This document shows positions 52,932 to 63,266 of a stretch of DNA of 64,000 nucleotides, piece after piece. Both the position numbers and the translations under genes were made by a program. This DNA comes from Reticulitermes speratus (taxonomy: Eukaryota; Arthropoda; Insecta; Blattodea; Rhinotermitidae). A model generated the notes under the pieces. The model saw nothing but the letters and a program-made list of their open reading frames with translations, searched no databases and had not been told where the DNA came from. How positions within the stretch are numbered: position 1 is the first letter of the stretch; the number at the start of each line of letters is the position of its first letter. The stretch is taken from assembly GCA_021186555.1 (NCBI GenBank), contig JAJKFL010000004.1:10484001-10548000 (forward strand), read 5' to 3'.

Positions 52932-54365
52932 ATTTAATGTGAATTAATTGTATCAACCAAAGACTACACGTAGTCCCTGCACCTAGTGACGCACTGGTGT
53001 CCACCAGTACGTTGCTGACGGATGGTCAGCTGGGACTTTAGCGTGTGCCTAAAGTTCTGTGTAAGGTAAGACAAATAACCCTAATGGCGTGCAGTGTTCA
53101 TCGCTTTGCGTCATTGAGACTGTGCCACTAAGGGTCATCATAGCGTTAAGAGTAGCCGTGATATTGAACCTTAGTTACAGCATAGATGGCGCAGCCTGGT
53201 TGCACGGATGTGACTTAACCTCCTCGTGCGGTTTAGCTAAGAATACTCTAGTGTTCAGGAACTACTACGATCGATTAAGTTGCTGCCAGCAGTTACAATG
53301 TTTAACGCCCACAGATTTGAACACAATTACACGCAAGGAAAATCGCTGGGCAATGACCACATTACTCGCCAGTTGTATGGCGCGTAGGCGAAGGAACCAG
53401 CTGGTAAGAAGGGAAGCACTGCGCATGCGCCATCCAACGTTTACTGTCAGTTTCAAAAACGTCCGCAGTAACTAAAGCTATGAATGTGCTCCCAATACAG
53501 TAAATGTTTTTTAAAGAGTTATAACGCTGCCTGGCCGTTCCGAGGCGAGGCTAACAGCGGCCACGCCGTGCCGACTGCAGCTATGTACAGTGTCAGGGAT
53601 CTCAGTAAGTTATTTGGACACCAAAATAAACTGTCTGTGGTCATGACACGCGACTTGCAAACCGAATGTTGTACTTAGTGTATGATTTAAGTAAACGGTA
53701 TTGAGTGTTTTAAGATGCTGTGATGTCAATGTGGTGAGTAATACTCCTAATAACAAGGACAGATATCTCACACTGTTCTTAACAGAACTGAGGACACTGA
53801 AATAAGTACCATGCCGGCTAGAAGATGACACATTTAGTTACCCTTCTCAGCCTGCCGTCGTATTTCTCTCCAGCCCACTCTGACATAAGTCATAAAGCCC
53901 AAAGCGCTGGTTAGCAAATGTTTAACGCTACCAACAACCGTACGAACAAAATGGCTAGACGGATAGAGGGAAATAAGGGAAGAATATTGTAGGGGGGGGG
54001 GGGGTAACAATTGGAAGGAAGATGTGGAAAGGGGTTAATGGATGGAACTTTTTTTCCTTGCCGCCAGTACTCTTTAATACCATCCACCGCCAATTTGCAC
54101 AATCTGTTTCCCCAAAATATAGCATAATATTCCAATAATTGTAATATTGACACTTTGATTTCAAATTATTCTTTACTGTTTTTATAACAAGTTCGGCATT
54201 TTTAACATTTACTATATAGTTATACAGTTTTAACACTTTGCTTAAGCCTTATGAAAAAACTTTACTTGTTTTATATATATTTATAATGTATATTTTTATG
54301 TAAAGGGGGAGATCTCCATCCTGTGATATACAAGATATTTCCATTTTTACCGTTTTTATTAGTGG
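52932..54365. other. Unassigned; G-run
   Basis: A 128-codon frame (53089-53475) shows no recognised domain. Poly-G at about 53990-54004. A/T-rich sequence 54100-54360 precedes the next motif and may belong to its element. Confidence 0.4.
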
Positions 54366-54401
54366 CCTGATGATGGCTCATTTCCGCAGCCGAAACTAGT
54401 C
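54366..54401 (+). ncRNA. Isolated hammerhead-like motif
   Basis: CUGAUGA, U, GGCU...AGCC, GAAA, palindromic ACUAGU and C. Stem I is not convincing. AATAAA lies 50 bp downstream (about 54452), so this could be the 3' end of an element. No mirror copy nearby. Confidence 0.45.
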
Positions 54402-54871
54402 CCCAAGATAACGTGTGTAATATAGATTGTTGTATGTGATTGAAGTGTTAAATAAACATACATTTTGTAATAATATTTCCCTTCGTCATCTCGGTCTTTG
54501 AAGTGGACCTTTCTCACAGGTTTCCTTACCAATTCTCCGTCTGCTTTCCTTGTTTTGCCATCCCAGACACTTGCCGAACCCACCACAGCCCCCCAAATTT
54601 TATTCTTCTAACTTCACGTTCTTTGTGCACATTACAGCGTCCCTCGTTGTGCAATATCCTGGGTTGTTTGCTTATCGTATTTCTCTTGTCCCAATATTTC
54701 TTCTTCAAACATTTGTTAAGACTTGTTAATTCATATCGTTTACTCAAAAGTAAAAAAACCACGTTTCAAGGTCATAAGAATAAAGGTAAAGGTCACGCCA
54801 TAATATGCCATAGAAGGCAGAGAGGGGGAGTAGAGGTATAGTTCTGCTCATTCTTAACCTCGGCTATAGAT

Positions 54872-55554
54872 AGGGGCCGGTGCGCACCCAGAATGTTTCG
54901 CTGGGGGGGGGGGGCGACCCTAAGGCTATATATATAGTTTAAGTTTGATTTAAAAAATTGTTATAAACATCATGTCGTAAGTAGAACATAACAGTGGCCG
55001 TGCCATGGCTCAGGCGGTTAGTCGCCGGCCTCCCATCGCGGAGGCCCAGGTTCGATCTCGGGTCAGTCCATGTGGGATTTGTGGTGGACAAAGTGGCACT
55101 GGGACAGGTTTTTTTCCCGAGTACTTCGGTTTTCCCCTGTCAATTTCATTCCACCGGTGCTCCATTATTTGGCAAAATGAAAAAAAACTAATCATCTTCA
55201 TCACAGGGTTGCACAATAAGCCTCAAGGCTGCGGTGCGTCCGTAGCATCTCCAAAAAAGCAAAACAAAACAAAACATAACAGTTTGCAACTGCATTTATA
55301 TACATACAAATATAACTACATGTTCCATGACCCAATCACAGTGTCCTATCTTATTGTTTTTTCAATTTTATTAATTTATTTTTCAAAATTCTAATTTACT
55401 AGTCATCAGCCGATTTCAGTGGCTGATTTCGGATGAAGGGTAAATCACATAAAACTTTTGATATAATTTCTACAAAACATGTTTTTTAAATTTTGGTTTT
55501 TGGGGGTTTGGGTGGGGGTCAGCAGCCCGGCAGCACCCCTTGGGTGCGCCCCTG
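54872..55554. mobile_element. TIR element with G-rich ends, nested in SINE A
   Basis: Left GGTGCGCACCCAGAATG then poly-G; right CCTTGGGTGCGCCCCTG. The right end CAGGGGCGCACCCAA (complement) looks like a hAT end. The inside includes A/T-rich sequence shared with 32690-32780 and a SINE F. Confidence 0.5.
54996..55272 (+). mobile_element. SINE family F, 11-bp duplication
   Basis: A box TGGCTCAGGCGGTTAGTCGC, B box AGGTTCGATCTCGGG, body GTGGCACTGGGACAGG, GAGTACTTCGGTTTTCCCCT, CATTCCACCGGTGCTCCATT and an (AAAAC)n tail. AACATAACAGT flanks at 54985-54995 and 55273-55283 (the left flank overlaps the assumed start by a few bases). Confidence 0.82.
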
Positions 55555-55640
55555 GGTGGGGGTGGGTGGTGAATGCCACGCCACAGCCGCTTTACCCCCG
55601 GGAAACAGCCCAGGTAACCATTGTATCACACGACGTACCG

Positions 55641-55902
55641 GGGAAAGTTATATTTCAATATGTGCATATCCTGATGTGCATTTAATGGAATTGTGGGGGG
55701 ACATTACACTACTCGGACAGAAGGAGATAAACGGTAAAATAGGACAGCCTGACGTGGAGGAAACTAGCGTCGGAAGGTAAACGTGCAGACAAAAAACTGC
55801 GAGATTTAAAAGGTTATTACGTGCGTCACACGCTTGAATGTTAGATCGATCAACAGAATGAAAGCATCTAATTTTGTGTACTCTTTTTTTTTTTTGCAGC
55901 GC
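55641..55902. other. Unassigned sequence
   Basis: No recognised feature; T-run at 55883-55895. Confidence 0.35.
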
Positions 55903-56150
55903 GCACAAAGAAGAAACTGGTTCAAGCAATTAGTTTCATTCGACGAAAAACTAGGGCACTGATCCCGATATTTAACAGGCAAAATATATGCGCTGGGTTC
56001 CAAGTAGGAAATTGTAGTTGTTTGAAACTCGATGTACGCTCCGTGCCTTTTTTTTTTTTTTGCCATATCGAGAATCAAAGCGTTAGTTTCATGCAAATGT
56101 ATATTTACGTTGCATGAAACTAATTGCTTGAAAGCAGTTTCTTCAATGTG
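55903..56150. repeat. Inverted repeat with ~37-bp arms
   Basis: GCACAAAGAAGAAACTGGTT... at 55903-55939 mirrors 56113-56150 (ATGAAACTAATTGCTTGAAA..). Likely MITE. Confidence 0.6.
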
Positions 56151-56443
56151 CCCGTCGCCATTAATGTTGTGTGTAATGTGACGTTTAAAGAACTAACCGT
56201 GGTCTAACACAAACCTACTGTAATATACGGTAGCAGTAGTTATATGGACTGTTGCATGTGATAGGATTATTGATCTTGCATAAATAAATTCCCGTCGTCT
56301 CAGTGCCCCCCCCCCCCCCCCCCCAGTATTTGCTGCTGTCACGAAAGTCTATCGGGCATGTTACAGTATTTCAGTCATAAGAAGCGCTTGTCTTTTTTTT
56401 CGAACGCTGCTCCATGGGGAATAAGAATCATCGCACATACAAA
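56151..56443. other. Unassigned; poly-C tract
   Basis: About 19 C at 56307-56325. Nothing else recognised. Confidence 0.4.
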
Positions 56444-56622
56444 CTGAGATCTTTGATCTTCTGGGATGTTACGCATTGTAGATTGGTAGTTAGTTACCGA
56501 GTGACCCTTGAAGATGGGACAGATAGGTTGTCCCGAAACGTCGGTAACTACTAATCTATGCTGCGTAAAATCCCAGAAGAGTGAAGATATCATTTACACC
56601 GCGGCGGAGGCCTGAAATCACG
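56444..56622. mobile_element. Palindromic element, family 2
   Basis: Arms GATCTTTGATCTTCTGGGAT and the mirror CCCAGAAGAGTGAAGATA. The left core is deleted; the right reads CUUGAAGA, U, GGGAC...GUCCC, GAAAC GUC GGUAAC. Tail ACCGCGGCGGAGGCCTGAAA on the right. Confidence 0.7.
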
Positions 56623-56835
56623 AGTCTACAAGCTGCTGATGCAAAGTTTTTTTTAATGCAAAACCAAGGAAGTTGTGAAGATCTTATTTTCTCAAATTTC
56701 TTCACGAAATCCTAAAATGATTCGTAACAGGTCTTGGGATGTGTTAATTGAATTTAAAGCTTAGCTTAAAACGTGTAAATATCCTTGTGAGATGAGAGTG
56801 TAAGGAGACTAGATTAAAGTCACTGTGCGAAGTGC

Positions 56836-57000
56836 AAGGTAAAAGGTACAGCTGTCTCTTTGCACGCCATAAAGAGATATAGGGGAATGGAGGTAAGGCC
56901 CCACTCATTCTTAACCTCGGCACGAAAAGGAAGTAAGTGGTCAGCTTTCCGCCGTTTTACTTCTGGGTAAAGAGCCCCTGGTACATTGGTCATGCAATAA
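56836..57000 (-). mobile_element. SINE 3' part (family A/B)
   Basis: Minus strand: CAGGGGCTCTTTACCCAGAA, GTAAAACGGCGGAAAGCTGA, GGTTAAGAATGAGTGGGGCC. No head. Confidence 0.65.
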
Positions 57001-57111
57001 TGTAAAACACACGATACCTTTGTGTTTGATTTTAAACGTTCTTTTCTGCTTTCGAGGTTGTATATATTTTTAAAGAATGCCGTGTTAGTATAAATTGACA
57101 GAAATTTCATA

Positions 57112-57327
57112 GGAAATTAATGTCTTATCGCCAGCTAAATGCACTTTATTTAAAAAACCAATATAAGGTTTGTTTAAAATATATTAAAAACCCCTACATA
57201 TGTTTCGGTTCTATAGAAAGCCATCTTCAGTGGGTGTCACTCAACTGCATTTGTTTAAAAAACACGTCCGTTCGTCCAGTTGGTGATAAGACATTGATTT
57301 GTGAAAAATGCACGGTGATCTTAGAAT
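57112..57327. mobile_element. Family 1 hammerhead-bearing element, perfect 10-bp duplication
   Basis: AAATTTCATA at 57102-57111 and 57328-57337. Outer arms TGTCTTATCGCCAGC and TTGGTGATAAGACA. The tail ATGCACGGTGATCTT (complement of the family's TCACCGTGCAT) is on the right. One hammerhead-like core. Short (216 bp). Confidence 0.72.
57189..57236 (-). ncRNA. Hammerhead ribozyme-like motif
   Basis: Minus strand: CCCA, CUGAAGA, U, GGCUUUCUAUAGAACC (imperfect stem II), GAAACAUAUGUA, GGGGUU. Stem I has a mismatch at the junction. Confidence 0.5.
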
Positions 57328-57337
57328 AAATTTCATA

Positions 57338-57954
57338 CGAAAGTTCATGCCTGTATTGTCTTGCAGGTTCTGTCGGAACTTGGGGCGCAATGTGTCGTAT
57401 CTCGGAGTACAAAGTCCTCAAAGTGGGTGCCCCCCGCCCCCCCTCCCCCCCCCCCCCCGGCCAAACATACAACATTAAAATTCACGGAAAACCACAGCTT
57501 GACGTGAAATGACACATTTTATCCAATTCACTTACTCAGCAGTCTATTTTCGAATGAGTCACTTTCTCCGGCAAAAAGGGGTGAGGTTAGCTTAGCGTAA
57601 CTAATTAGCAGATCATGACGTCGGAGTGACGTAATACGTACAGTACTGTTTTTTTTTTAAAGATGAAGCTAAATACGGTGAAGTGTGAAGTTCCACTGCG
57701 CAAGCGCATTAAAGGTTGTTGACATGAATATTACTAAGAACTGGTTTTCGCGGTTTAAGAGATTACAATGTGGAAATCTGTGTCCGGTAGATTTAGTGCG
57801 GAATATTCCTTGTGCTGGTTCGTCGCACTGAGAAAAGAAAATTGGTTGTTGAATTCCGAAATTATGCCGAAAGATGTGCTTGATTTATGGGTCTGTGGCC
57901 TGAGTAGCTTCTTGGATTAAATTTGAAGTTCTCACAGCGGTGTTGCAGTAAATG
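57338..57954. other. Unassigned; C-rich tract
   Basis: C-rich patch 57429-57459. No recognised gene. Confidence 0.35.
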
Positions 57955-58140
57955 CAAGTCTTGTGGGATATGAAGCTTTGTCGTATTTGCCGACGTTTCA
58001 GACGATCGTTTTTGCCTTCATCTTCAGGGCCAAGCACTCCAAAAAAAAATTGCTCGCACTTTTTTTTGACTCTGAAGATGAAGGCACTACCATCCTTTGA
58101 AACGCCGTAAAGTACTCGTTTCACGACGCGGCCACACGTT
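57955..58140. mobile_element. Palindromic element, family 3-like
   Basis: Left: GTGGGATATGAAGC, CCGACGTTTCAGACGATCG, CTTCATCTTCAGGGCC. Right: CTGAAGATGAAGGCACTACC, CCTTTGAAACGCCG. Both halves show CUGAAGA...GAAAC in opposite directions; the right cleavage triplet is changed to GCC. Confidence 0.5.
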
Positions 58141-58867
58141 CCGTAAGACTTGGCTAATTCAGGTTTTACTGTTTAATTGGCTTATTACGGGCGTGCGTAG
58201 AAATAATGCAGACAAATTATATTTTTTTCACAAAAATTCTCCTCTCTGTTAATCTATTCTCTGCTGCTACTAAGAGTGTAAATTATGTAATTTATTGTGT
58301 GTACAGTATTTTGTGTTATTTAAATACGTGGTGTGCAAAAAGTGAAGTTTGCATTACTTAAGCTACTGTTTTTATTGGTGTAGTTTCGGCCATTTTGCAA
58401 TAAGGAAAGAAGGAAAGAAAGAGGAAAATGAGGGATAAAAAGAGGAAGAAAAAGAAGGAAATCAGAAAAGAAAAATTTGGGAAAAAGAAAAGAAAATTAA
58501 AACACATAATCAATAGAAAAAGAGTTCGATATTTGTCTATAAGGATCACCAGCAACTGCGCTGAATTCTCTCTTAGTCTGTTGAAGTTTTACAGACGAGG
58601 GGCGTTGGTTTTGCGGTTTCCGCAGTTCGTTTCCGTAGGTAAATGGCTTCGTTTTCAGTCTGTCAATTTCTTTTGGCGATTTCTCCATCGTTTAAAACAC
58701 AACCTTTAGTGATTGCGTGAGTGAATATCGTTATTTATTGCAATAATACACTTTGTTATTGTTAGAATTTTCTGGAAATAAGAAAATAGAAACATACAAA
58801 TACTTTCAAATACAAGTGACAGAGAATAACGAAATAAATGATCAGCCGGTTGACTCGCTGACTGATT
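58141..58867. other. Unassigned; polypurine tract
   Basis: 58398-58500 is almost entirely A and G on the plus strand. The Lys/Arg-rich frame there is an artefact of that tract. Confidence 0.5.
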
Positions 58868-59920
58868 GACTAGGCAAATAACACACAAGTTGTGACTAAC
58901 TCGTTAAAGGTCGGGGATTATTTTAGTCCATTGCATCCAACAGAATATATTCCATAAATTACTTTACCAAATTTATTTTACCTGACGATGGAAGCAGAAA
59001 AGACATTCGAAACACCGACTAGACAAATAAGAGACACAAGTTGTGACTAACTCGTTAAAGGCCGGGGATTATTTTAATCCATTGCATCCAACAGAATATA
59101 TTCCATAAATTACTTTACCAAATTTATTTTACCTGACGATGGAAGCAGAAGACATTCGAAACACCGACTAGACAAATAAGAGACACAAGTTGTGACTAAC
59201 TCGTTATAGGCCGGGGATTATTTTAGTCCATTGCATCCAACAGAATATATTCCATAAATTACTATACCAAATTTATTTTACCTGACGATGGAAGCAGAAA
59301 AGACATTCGAAACACCGACTAGACAAATAAGAGACACAAGTTGTGACTAACACGTTAAAGGCCGGGGATTATTTTAGTCCATTGCATCCAACAGAATATA
59401 TTCCATAAATTACTTTACCAAATTTATTTTACCTGACGATGGAAGCAGAAAAGACATTCGAAACACCGACTAGACAAATAAGAGACACAAGTTGTGACTA
59501 ACTCGTTAAAGGCCGGGGATTATTTTAGTCCATTGCATCCAACAGAATATATTCCATAAATTACTTTACCAAATTTATTTTACCTGACGATGGAAGCAGA
59601 AAAGACATTCGAAACACCGACTAGACAAATAAGAGACACAAGTTGTGACTAACTCGTTAAAGGCCGGGGATTATTTTAGTCCATTGCATCCAACAGAATA
59701 TATTCCATAAATTACTTTACCAAATTTATTTTACCTGACGATGGAAGCAGAAAAGACATTCGAAACACCGACTAGACAAATAAGAGACACAAGTTGTGAC
59801 TAACTCGTTATAGGCCGGGGATTATTTTAGTCCATTGCATCCAACAGAATATATTCCATAAATTACTTTACCAAATTTATTTTACCTGACGATGGAAGCA
59901 GAAAAGACATTCGAAACACT
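58868..59920. repeat. 151-bp satellite array, about seven units, with hammerhead-like core
   Basis: CCTGACGATGGAAGCAGAAA recurs at 58981, 59132, 59281, 59432, 59583, 59734 and 59885 (period 151, once 149). Units are more than about 97% alike. Each holds CUGACGA, U, GGAA...UUC, GAAAC in the order and spacing of the palindrome cores, but stem II has about three pairs and no GUH follows GAAACACC. Inference: a satellite derived from, or parallel to, the ribozyme-bearing repeats. Confidence 0.92.
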
Positions 59921-60254
59921 GCTTGTGTTTTAAATTAATCAACGTCATGAAAACATTCCAGATTGCCTAAAAAATGTCGCCTAGATATTGCGTTATCCAC
60001 TACTTCTGTTCAACTCGTGGCCTGTAATGCAAGCATGATCGATTCCTAAATGGAGACAATTTGCATAACGGCGCAATTCATTAACCGAATTACAGTGCTG
60101 CGATTGCTCGAGCCGTAAAATGTATGTAGCCGGCGCCGTGAGCGTGTCAAACTGCACAGTGTTAAGTACAGTCACTCTTAAAAAGACGGCTACCTTTCGG
60201 AATATCCGCCGGTCGTTACATTCGCGAACGTTAATTTTTTTTTATTTATGTATA
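59921..60254. other. Unassigned sequence
   Basis: No recognised feature. Confidence 0.35.
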
Positions 60255-60397
60255 TTGAAGGATAGGGACAGGTTGGCGGGCTCTTGTGAGTGCGGTAATG
60301 AACCTTCGGGTTCCATAAAACGCGGGGAATTTCTTGACTAGCTGACAACCTGTTAGCTTCTCAAGAAGTACTCTGGTCCATGGAGTTAGTTAGTTAA
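60255..60397 (+). mobile_element. LINE L1 3' tail with 9-bp duplication
   Basis: AAGGATAGGGACAGG, GAACCTTCGGGTTCCATAAA, CGCGGGGAATTTCTTGACTA, ATGGAGTTAGTTAGTTAA. TTATGTATA flanks at 60246-60254 and 60398-60406. Confidence 0.85.
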
Positions 60398-60406
60398 TTA
60401 TGTATA

Positions 60407-60484
60407 CAGGGCATACACAAAAGAATGGTGCGGTTTCAATAGTGAATACTATTGAAACCGCACCATTCTTTTGTGTATGCCCTG
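60407..60484. mobile_element. Perfect hairpin MITE, 78 bp, copy 1
   Basis: CAGGGCATACACAAAAGAAT onward folds back completely on itself and ends ..ATGCCCTG, flanked by TA on both sides (TA duplication). Mariner/Tc1-like size and site choice; inferred. Confidence 0.8.
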
Positions 60485-60514
60485 TATTGAAGTACCACCA
60501 GAAATGCAGTAATA

Positions 60515-60592
60515 CAGGGCATACACAAAAGAATGGTGCGGTTTTAATAGTGTTCACTATTAAAACCGCACCATTCGTTTGTGTATATCCTG
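60515..60592. mobile_element. Near-perfect hairpin MITE, 78 bp, copy 2
   Basis: Same sequence as copy 1 with C-to-T type changes (GGTTTTAATAGTG, ATATCCTG at the end), also flanked by TA. It starts 30 bp after copy 1, in the same orientation. Confidence 0.8.
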
Positions 60593-60942
60593 TATATTGA
60601 CATCGGCCTATTTGCTTCTTGTTGTTAGCACATCTGAAAGACAGTACTCCCTATGATGGTGATTATTTGAGGCAGATAAAACAGTCACGGATATCGGGAT
60701 ACATTTTCAATGTAATAGACCAATTAGTTTCCAAAAAGGCCAAATGTACCGATAATAAAAACATGATGTAAACTTGAAAAACGCTAAACAACATGAAAGT
60801 TTATTTTTCATAAAATATACTCTTTGAAAGCATAAAATACGTTAAATAATCGAAGGAGAGTTTAATTCCGTAAAAGTATTAACGGAATTAAATTCACTTA
60901 ATGAAAGACAGAGCTTGATTCACGTGACAGTGGTTTGTGCAA
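60593..60942. other. Unassigned sequence
   Basis: No recognised feature. Confidence 0.35.
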
Positions 60943-61395
60943 TGGCAGGAGAGTGGGGGGAAAGCCGAATCGATAGTCACGTGTTCTCATCCTGATTTTT
61001 CGGAACCAGTCACGATAGGTCGAGACTAACTAACTCCATGTAGCAGAGTCCTTCTTGACATGCTAACAGGTCGTCAGCTAGTCAAGAAATTCCCCGCGTT
61101 TTATGGAAGCCGAAGGTTCATTACAGCACTCACAACAGCCCGCCACCTGTCCTTATCCTGAGCCATATCAATCCAGTCCATGCCACTCCCATCTCACTTC
61201 TTGAAGATCCATTTTAATATTATCCTCCCATCTACGCCTCGGTCTTCCAAGTGGTCTCCTTCCCTCAGGTCTCCCCACCAAAATCCTGTATGCACCTCTC
61301 CCCTCACCCATACGTGCTACATGCCCTGCCCACCTCATAGGTCGAGACAAATGTATTAATATGGGTGATCACGACAGATCGAAATCCAGAACATC
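60943..61395 (+). repeat. Repeat shared with 44098-44262, interrupted by a LINE tail
   Basis: GTTCTCATCCTGATTTTTCG, GATAGGTCGAGAC, then after the insert AAATGTATTAATATGGGTGA, TCACGACAGATCGAAAT. The uninterrupted copy at 44098-44262 (reverse) shows the original state. Confidence 0.6.
61027..61336 (-). mobile_element. LINE L1 3' region, open tail frame, perfect 12-bp duplication
   Basis: ATAGGTCGAGAC flanks at 61015-61026 and 61337-61348. Minus strand encodes [40 protein letters not shown], then the 3' UTR and a GGAGTTAGTTA end. 5'-truncated at insertion. The clearest retrotransposition event in the window. Confidence 0.92.
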
Positions 61396-61659
61396 GATCT
61401 TCAGCAATACCAGTGAAAAGTATGTAAAAAAAAATAGCATTCAATGCAGTGTGTACAGGAAACATGCATGTTTTTAGAGTGACATTTCAAAATTTGGATC
61501 TTTGTTGTACACTGACTTATTGGTACACAAAATTAGAGCAAACACGTAAATGAAAATTTTGTATCTTATGTTAAGTAAGAGGAAAGGTAAAGCTTTCTGT
61601 AACAAATGATGAAGATTCAGAGGGGGGATGGGACGTTTGGCTTCCATCATTATTTTGAC

Positions 61660-61775
61660 ATTCGGCACAACTAGGCCGGCAGAGTTGTGAGCTCTACGCG
61701 CCGGCCGCACTGTACCTCCAAGGGAATTTAAGGTAGGAGTCTTGAACTGATAAAAAATGGAGGACATCGCAAGAC
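61660..61775 (-). mobile_element. SINE family C fragment, diverged
   Basis: CAACTAGGCCGGCAGAGTTG, TACGCGCCGGCCGCACTGTA, CCTCCAAGGGAATTTAAGG matches the central part of family C on the minus strand. Confidence 0.45.
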
Positions 61776-62196
61776 GTGAAATTTTGTAGTTTTCTGCCGG
61801 TGTGATACCTTTTGGGACCCAATTTTTGTTTGGGATTTCACGCCGTGTCGATTCCTAAATACCGACAGTTTGGAGGAGCTGCTTCCAACTTCAGGGCCTA
61901 GCAGTTTTATTGAAATTTCTCAGAAGATATGTAAGCTACAGAACCGCAAATCTTGCAACTTTCTTTATCGTCACCTTTGACAAACAGTACTTGAACGGGC
62001 CCTGTCTACATCTTTTGATACCGCTAGGGTTCCAGATGCACTCGTAAGTCTTCCGTGGACTCTTGTAGCTCTGGCGGGCACGACTAACAGTATGTCCCCC
62101 ATCATCCGCCAGTCCACAACATACGGTATGATGTAGAACACACTTTGTCAGCCACATCTACCTAGGGCACACGAGTTGAAAGCACTTCTACAATAG
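61776..62196. other. Unassigned; possible palindrome relic
   Basis: GTGTGATACCTTTTGGGACC and CACGCCGTGTCGATTCCTAA near 61800-61860 may be a decayed family 2 arm. Low certainty. Confidence 0.3.
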
Positions 62197-62396
62197 TTTT
62201 CGTCCAGACCGGCCCTGGGGCCTACCCAGCCACCTGTACAATGGGTACCGGGTCATTCCCGGGGGTAAAGCGGCCGGGGCGTAGAGTTGACCACCCACCC
62301 CCATCTAGCGCCGAGGTTAAAGAAAGAGTAGAGCTATATATCTGCTCCCCCTCTGGGCCTTCGAGGCCTGTTATAGGGTGAAATTTACCTTTACTA
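62197..62396 (+). mobile_element. SINE family A, 5'-truncated
   Basis: Starts in the body (CGTCCAGACCGGCCCTGGGG), CCCGGGGGTAAAGCGGCCGG, GGTTAAAGAAAGAGTAGAGC, 3' AATTTACCTTTAC. No tRNA-like head. Confidence 0.85.
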
Positions 62397-62891
62397 TAGT
62401 TTTAGGAGCGTTGACATTTTTTCGGAGCGCCAGCTGGAGGACTGCTCCGTGGATTTGTTTGTCGTTTAGTGGACAAGCTCCCGTTACCGTCTAACAGTAA
62501 ACAGCAGGCGGAAATGGGAGGCAGAATGGCTCTAAGGGGAACGTACTGTAGCCATCCGAGATGCATGGCCGTAGCGTGGGACCACAGATTACAACCAACA
62601 CGCTACTGTGTAGGTCAAAACGCGGTCCGGTGCCATGCGTTGAAACCCCTACTGTACCGTGGTGAGACAAGTAATGTATACAGTAAAATGGTGCGATCAT
62701 GGCGGCTCCTAAAGCAGCCTACCGAGGGCAGAATTTTGTATTCAGTAAATCCCCATTCATAAACCACTAAACTGGAGTCCTAGGGTGCGTGGTTTCTCAT
62801 ATATCTCAAGGCATATAATCGTCGAGAGTGCAAGGCCGTGTAGTAATAACCCTTTCATTTTTACTGGTTAGTACTTATACCGCCAGGTGAC
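62397..62891. other. Unassigned sequence
   Basis: A 97-codon frame at 62469-62762 has no recognised domain. Confidence 0.35.
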
Positions 62892-63180
62892 AGAATAAAC
62901 AGTCCATATTTCGTACACATACTGTATTTATATGCTCCCTGTATTTCACACAATAAACGGTCTATATTTCGTACACATACTGTATTTATATGTTTTCCTG
63001 TATTTCACAATAAACGGTCCATATTTCGTACACATACTGCATTTATATGTTCCCTGTATTTCACACAATAAACGGTCTATATTTCGTACACATACTGTAT
63101 TTATATGTTCCCTGTATTTCACACAATAAACGGTCCATATTTCGTACACACACTGTATTTATATGTCTTGCACACAATAA
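62892..63180. repeat. 58-bp tandem array, five units
   Basis: AATAAACGGTCTATATTTCG then TACACATACTGTATTTATAT repeats at 62911, 62969, 63026, 63084 and 63142 (57-58 bp). Confidence 0.9.
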
Positions 63181-63266
63181 ACAACTGTTATTTGTCTATT
63201 CATTCATAGACTTGTCTTCCTAATGGAAGCACATCGTGTTTTCTGTGAGGTACGAATTAAATCTTT

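Larger units (their letters stand above)
54780..55640 (-). mobile_element. SINE family A, split by a nested transposon
   Basis: 54780-54871 is the 3' part (minus strand: CCTCGGCT... CTCTACTCCCCCTCTCTGCC). The body resumes at 55555-55640 (TGGGTGGTGAATGCCACGCC, TTACCCCCGGGAAACAGCCC). The 683 bp between belong to the next feature. Confidence 0.7.

Noticed and set aside
53089-53475. 128-codon frame as a host gene
   Set aside because: No recognisable domain, motif or splice site; length is possible by chance in sequence of this composition.
58428-58709. Basic Lys/Arg-rich protein
   Set aside because: Encoded by a polypurine tract; no conserved domain.
58868-59920. CRISPR array or centromeric alpha-like satellite
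   Set aside because: No unique spacers; only seven units, so centromeric identity cannot be judged.
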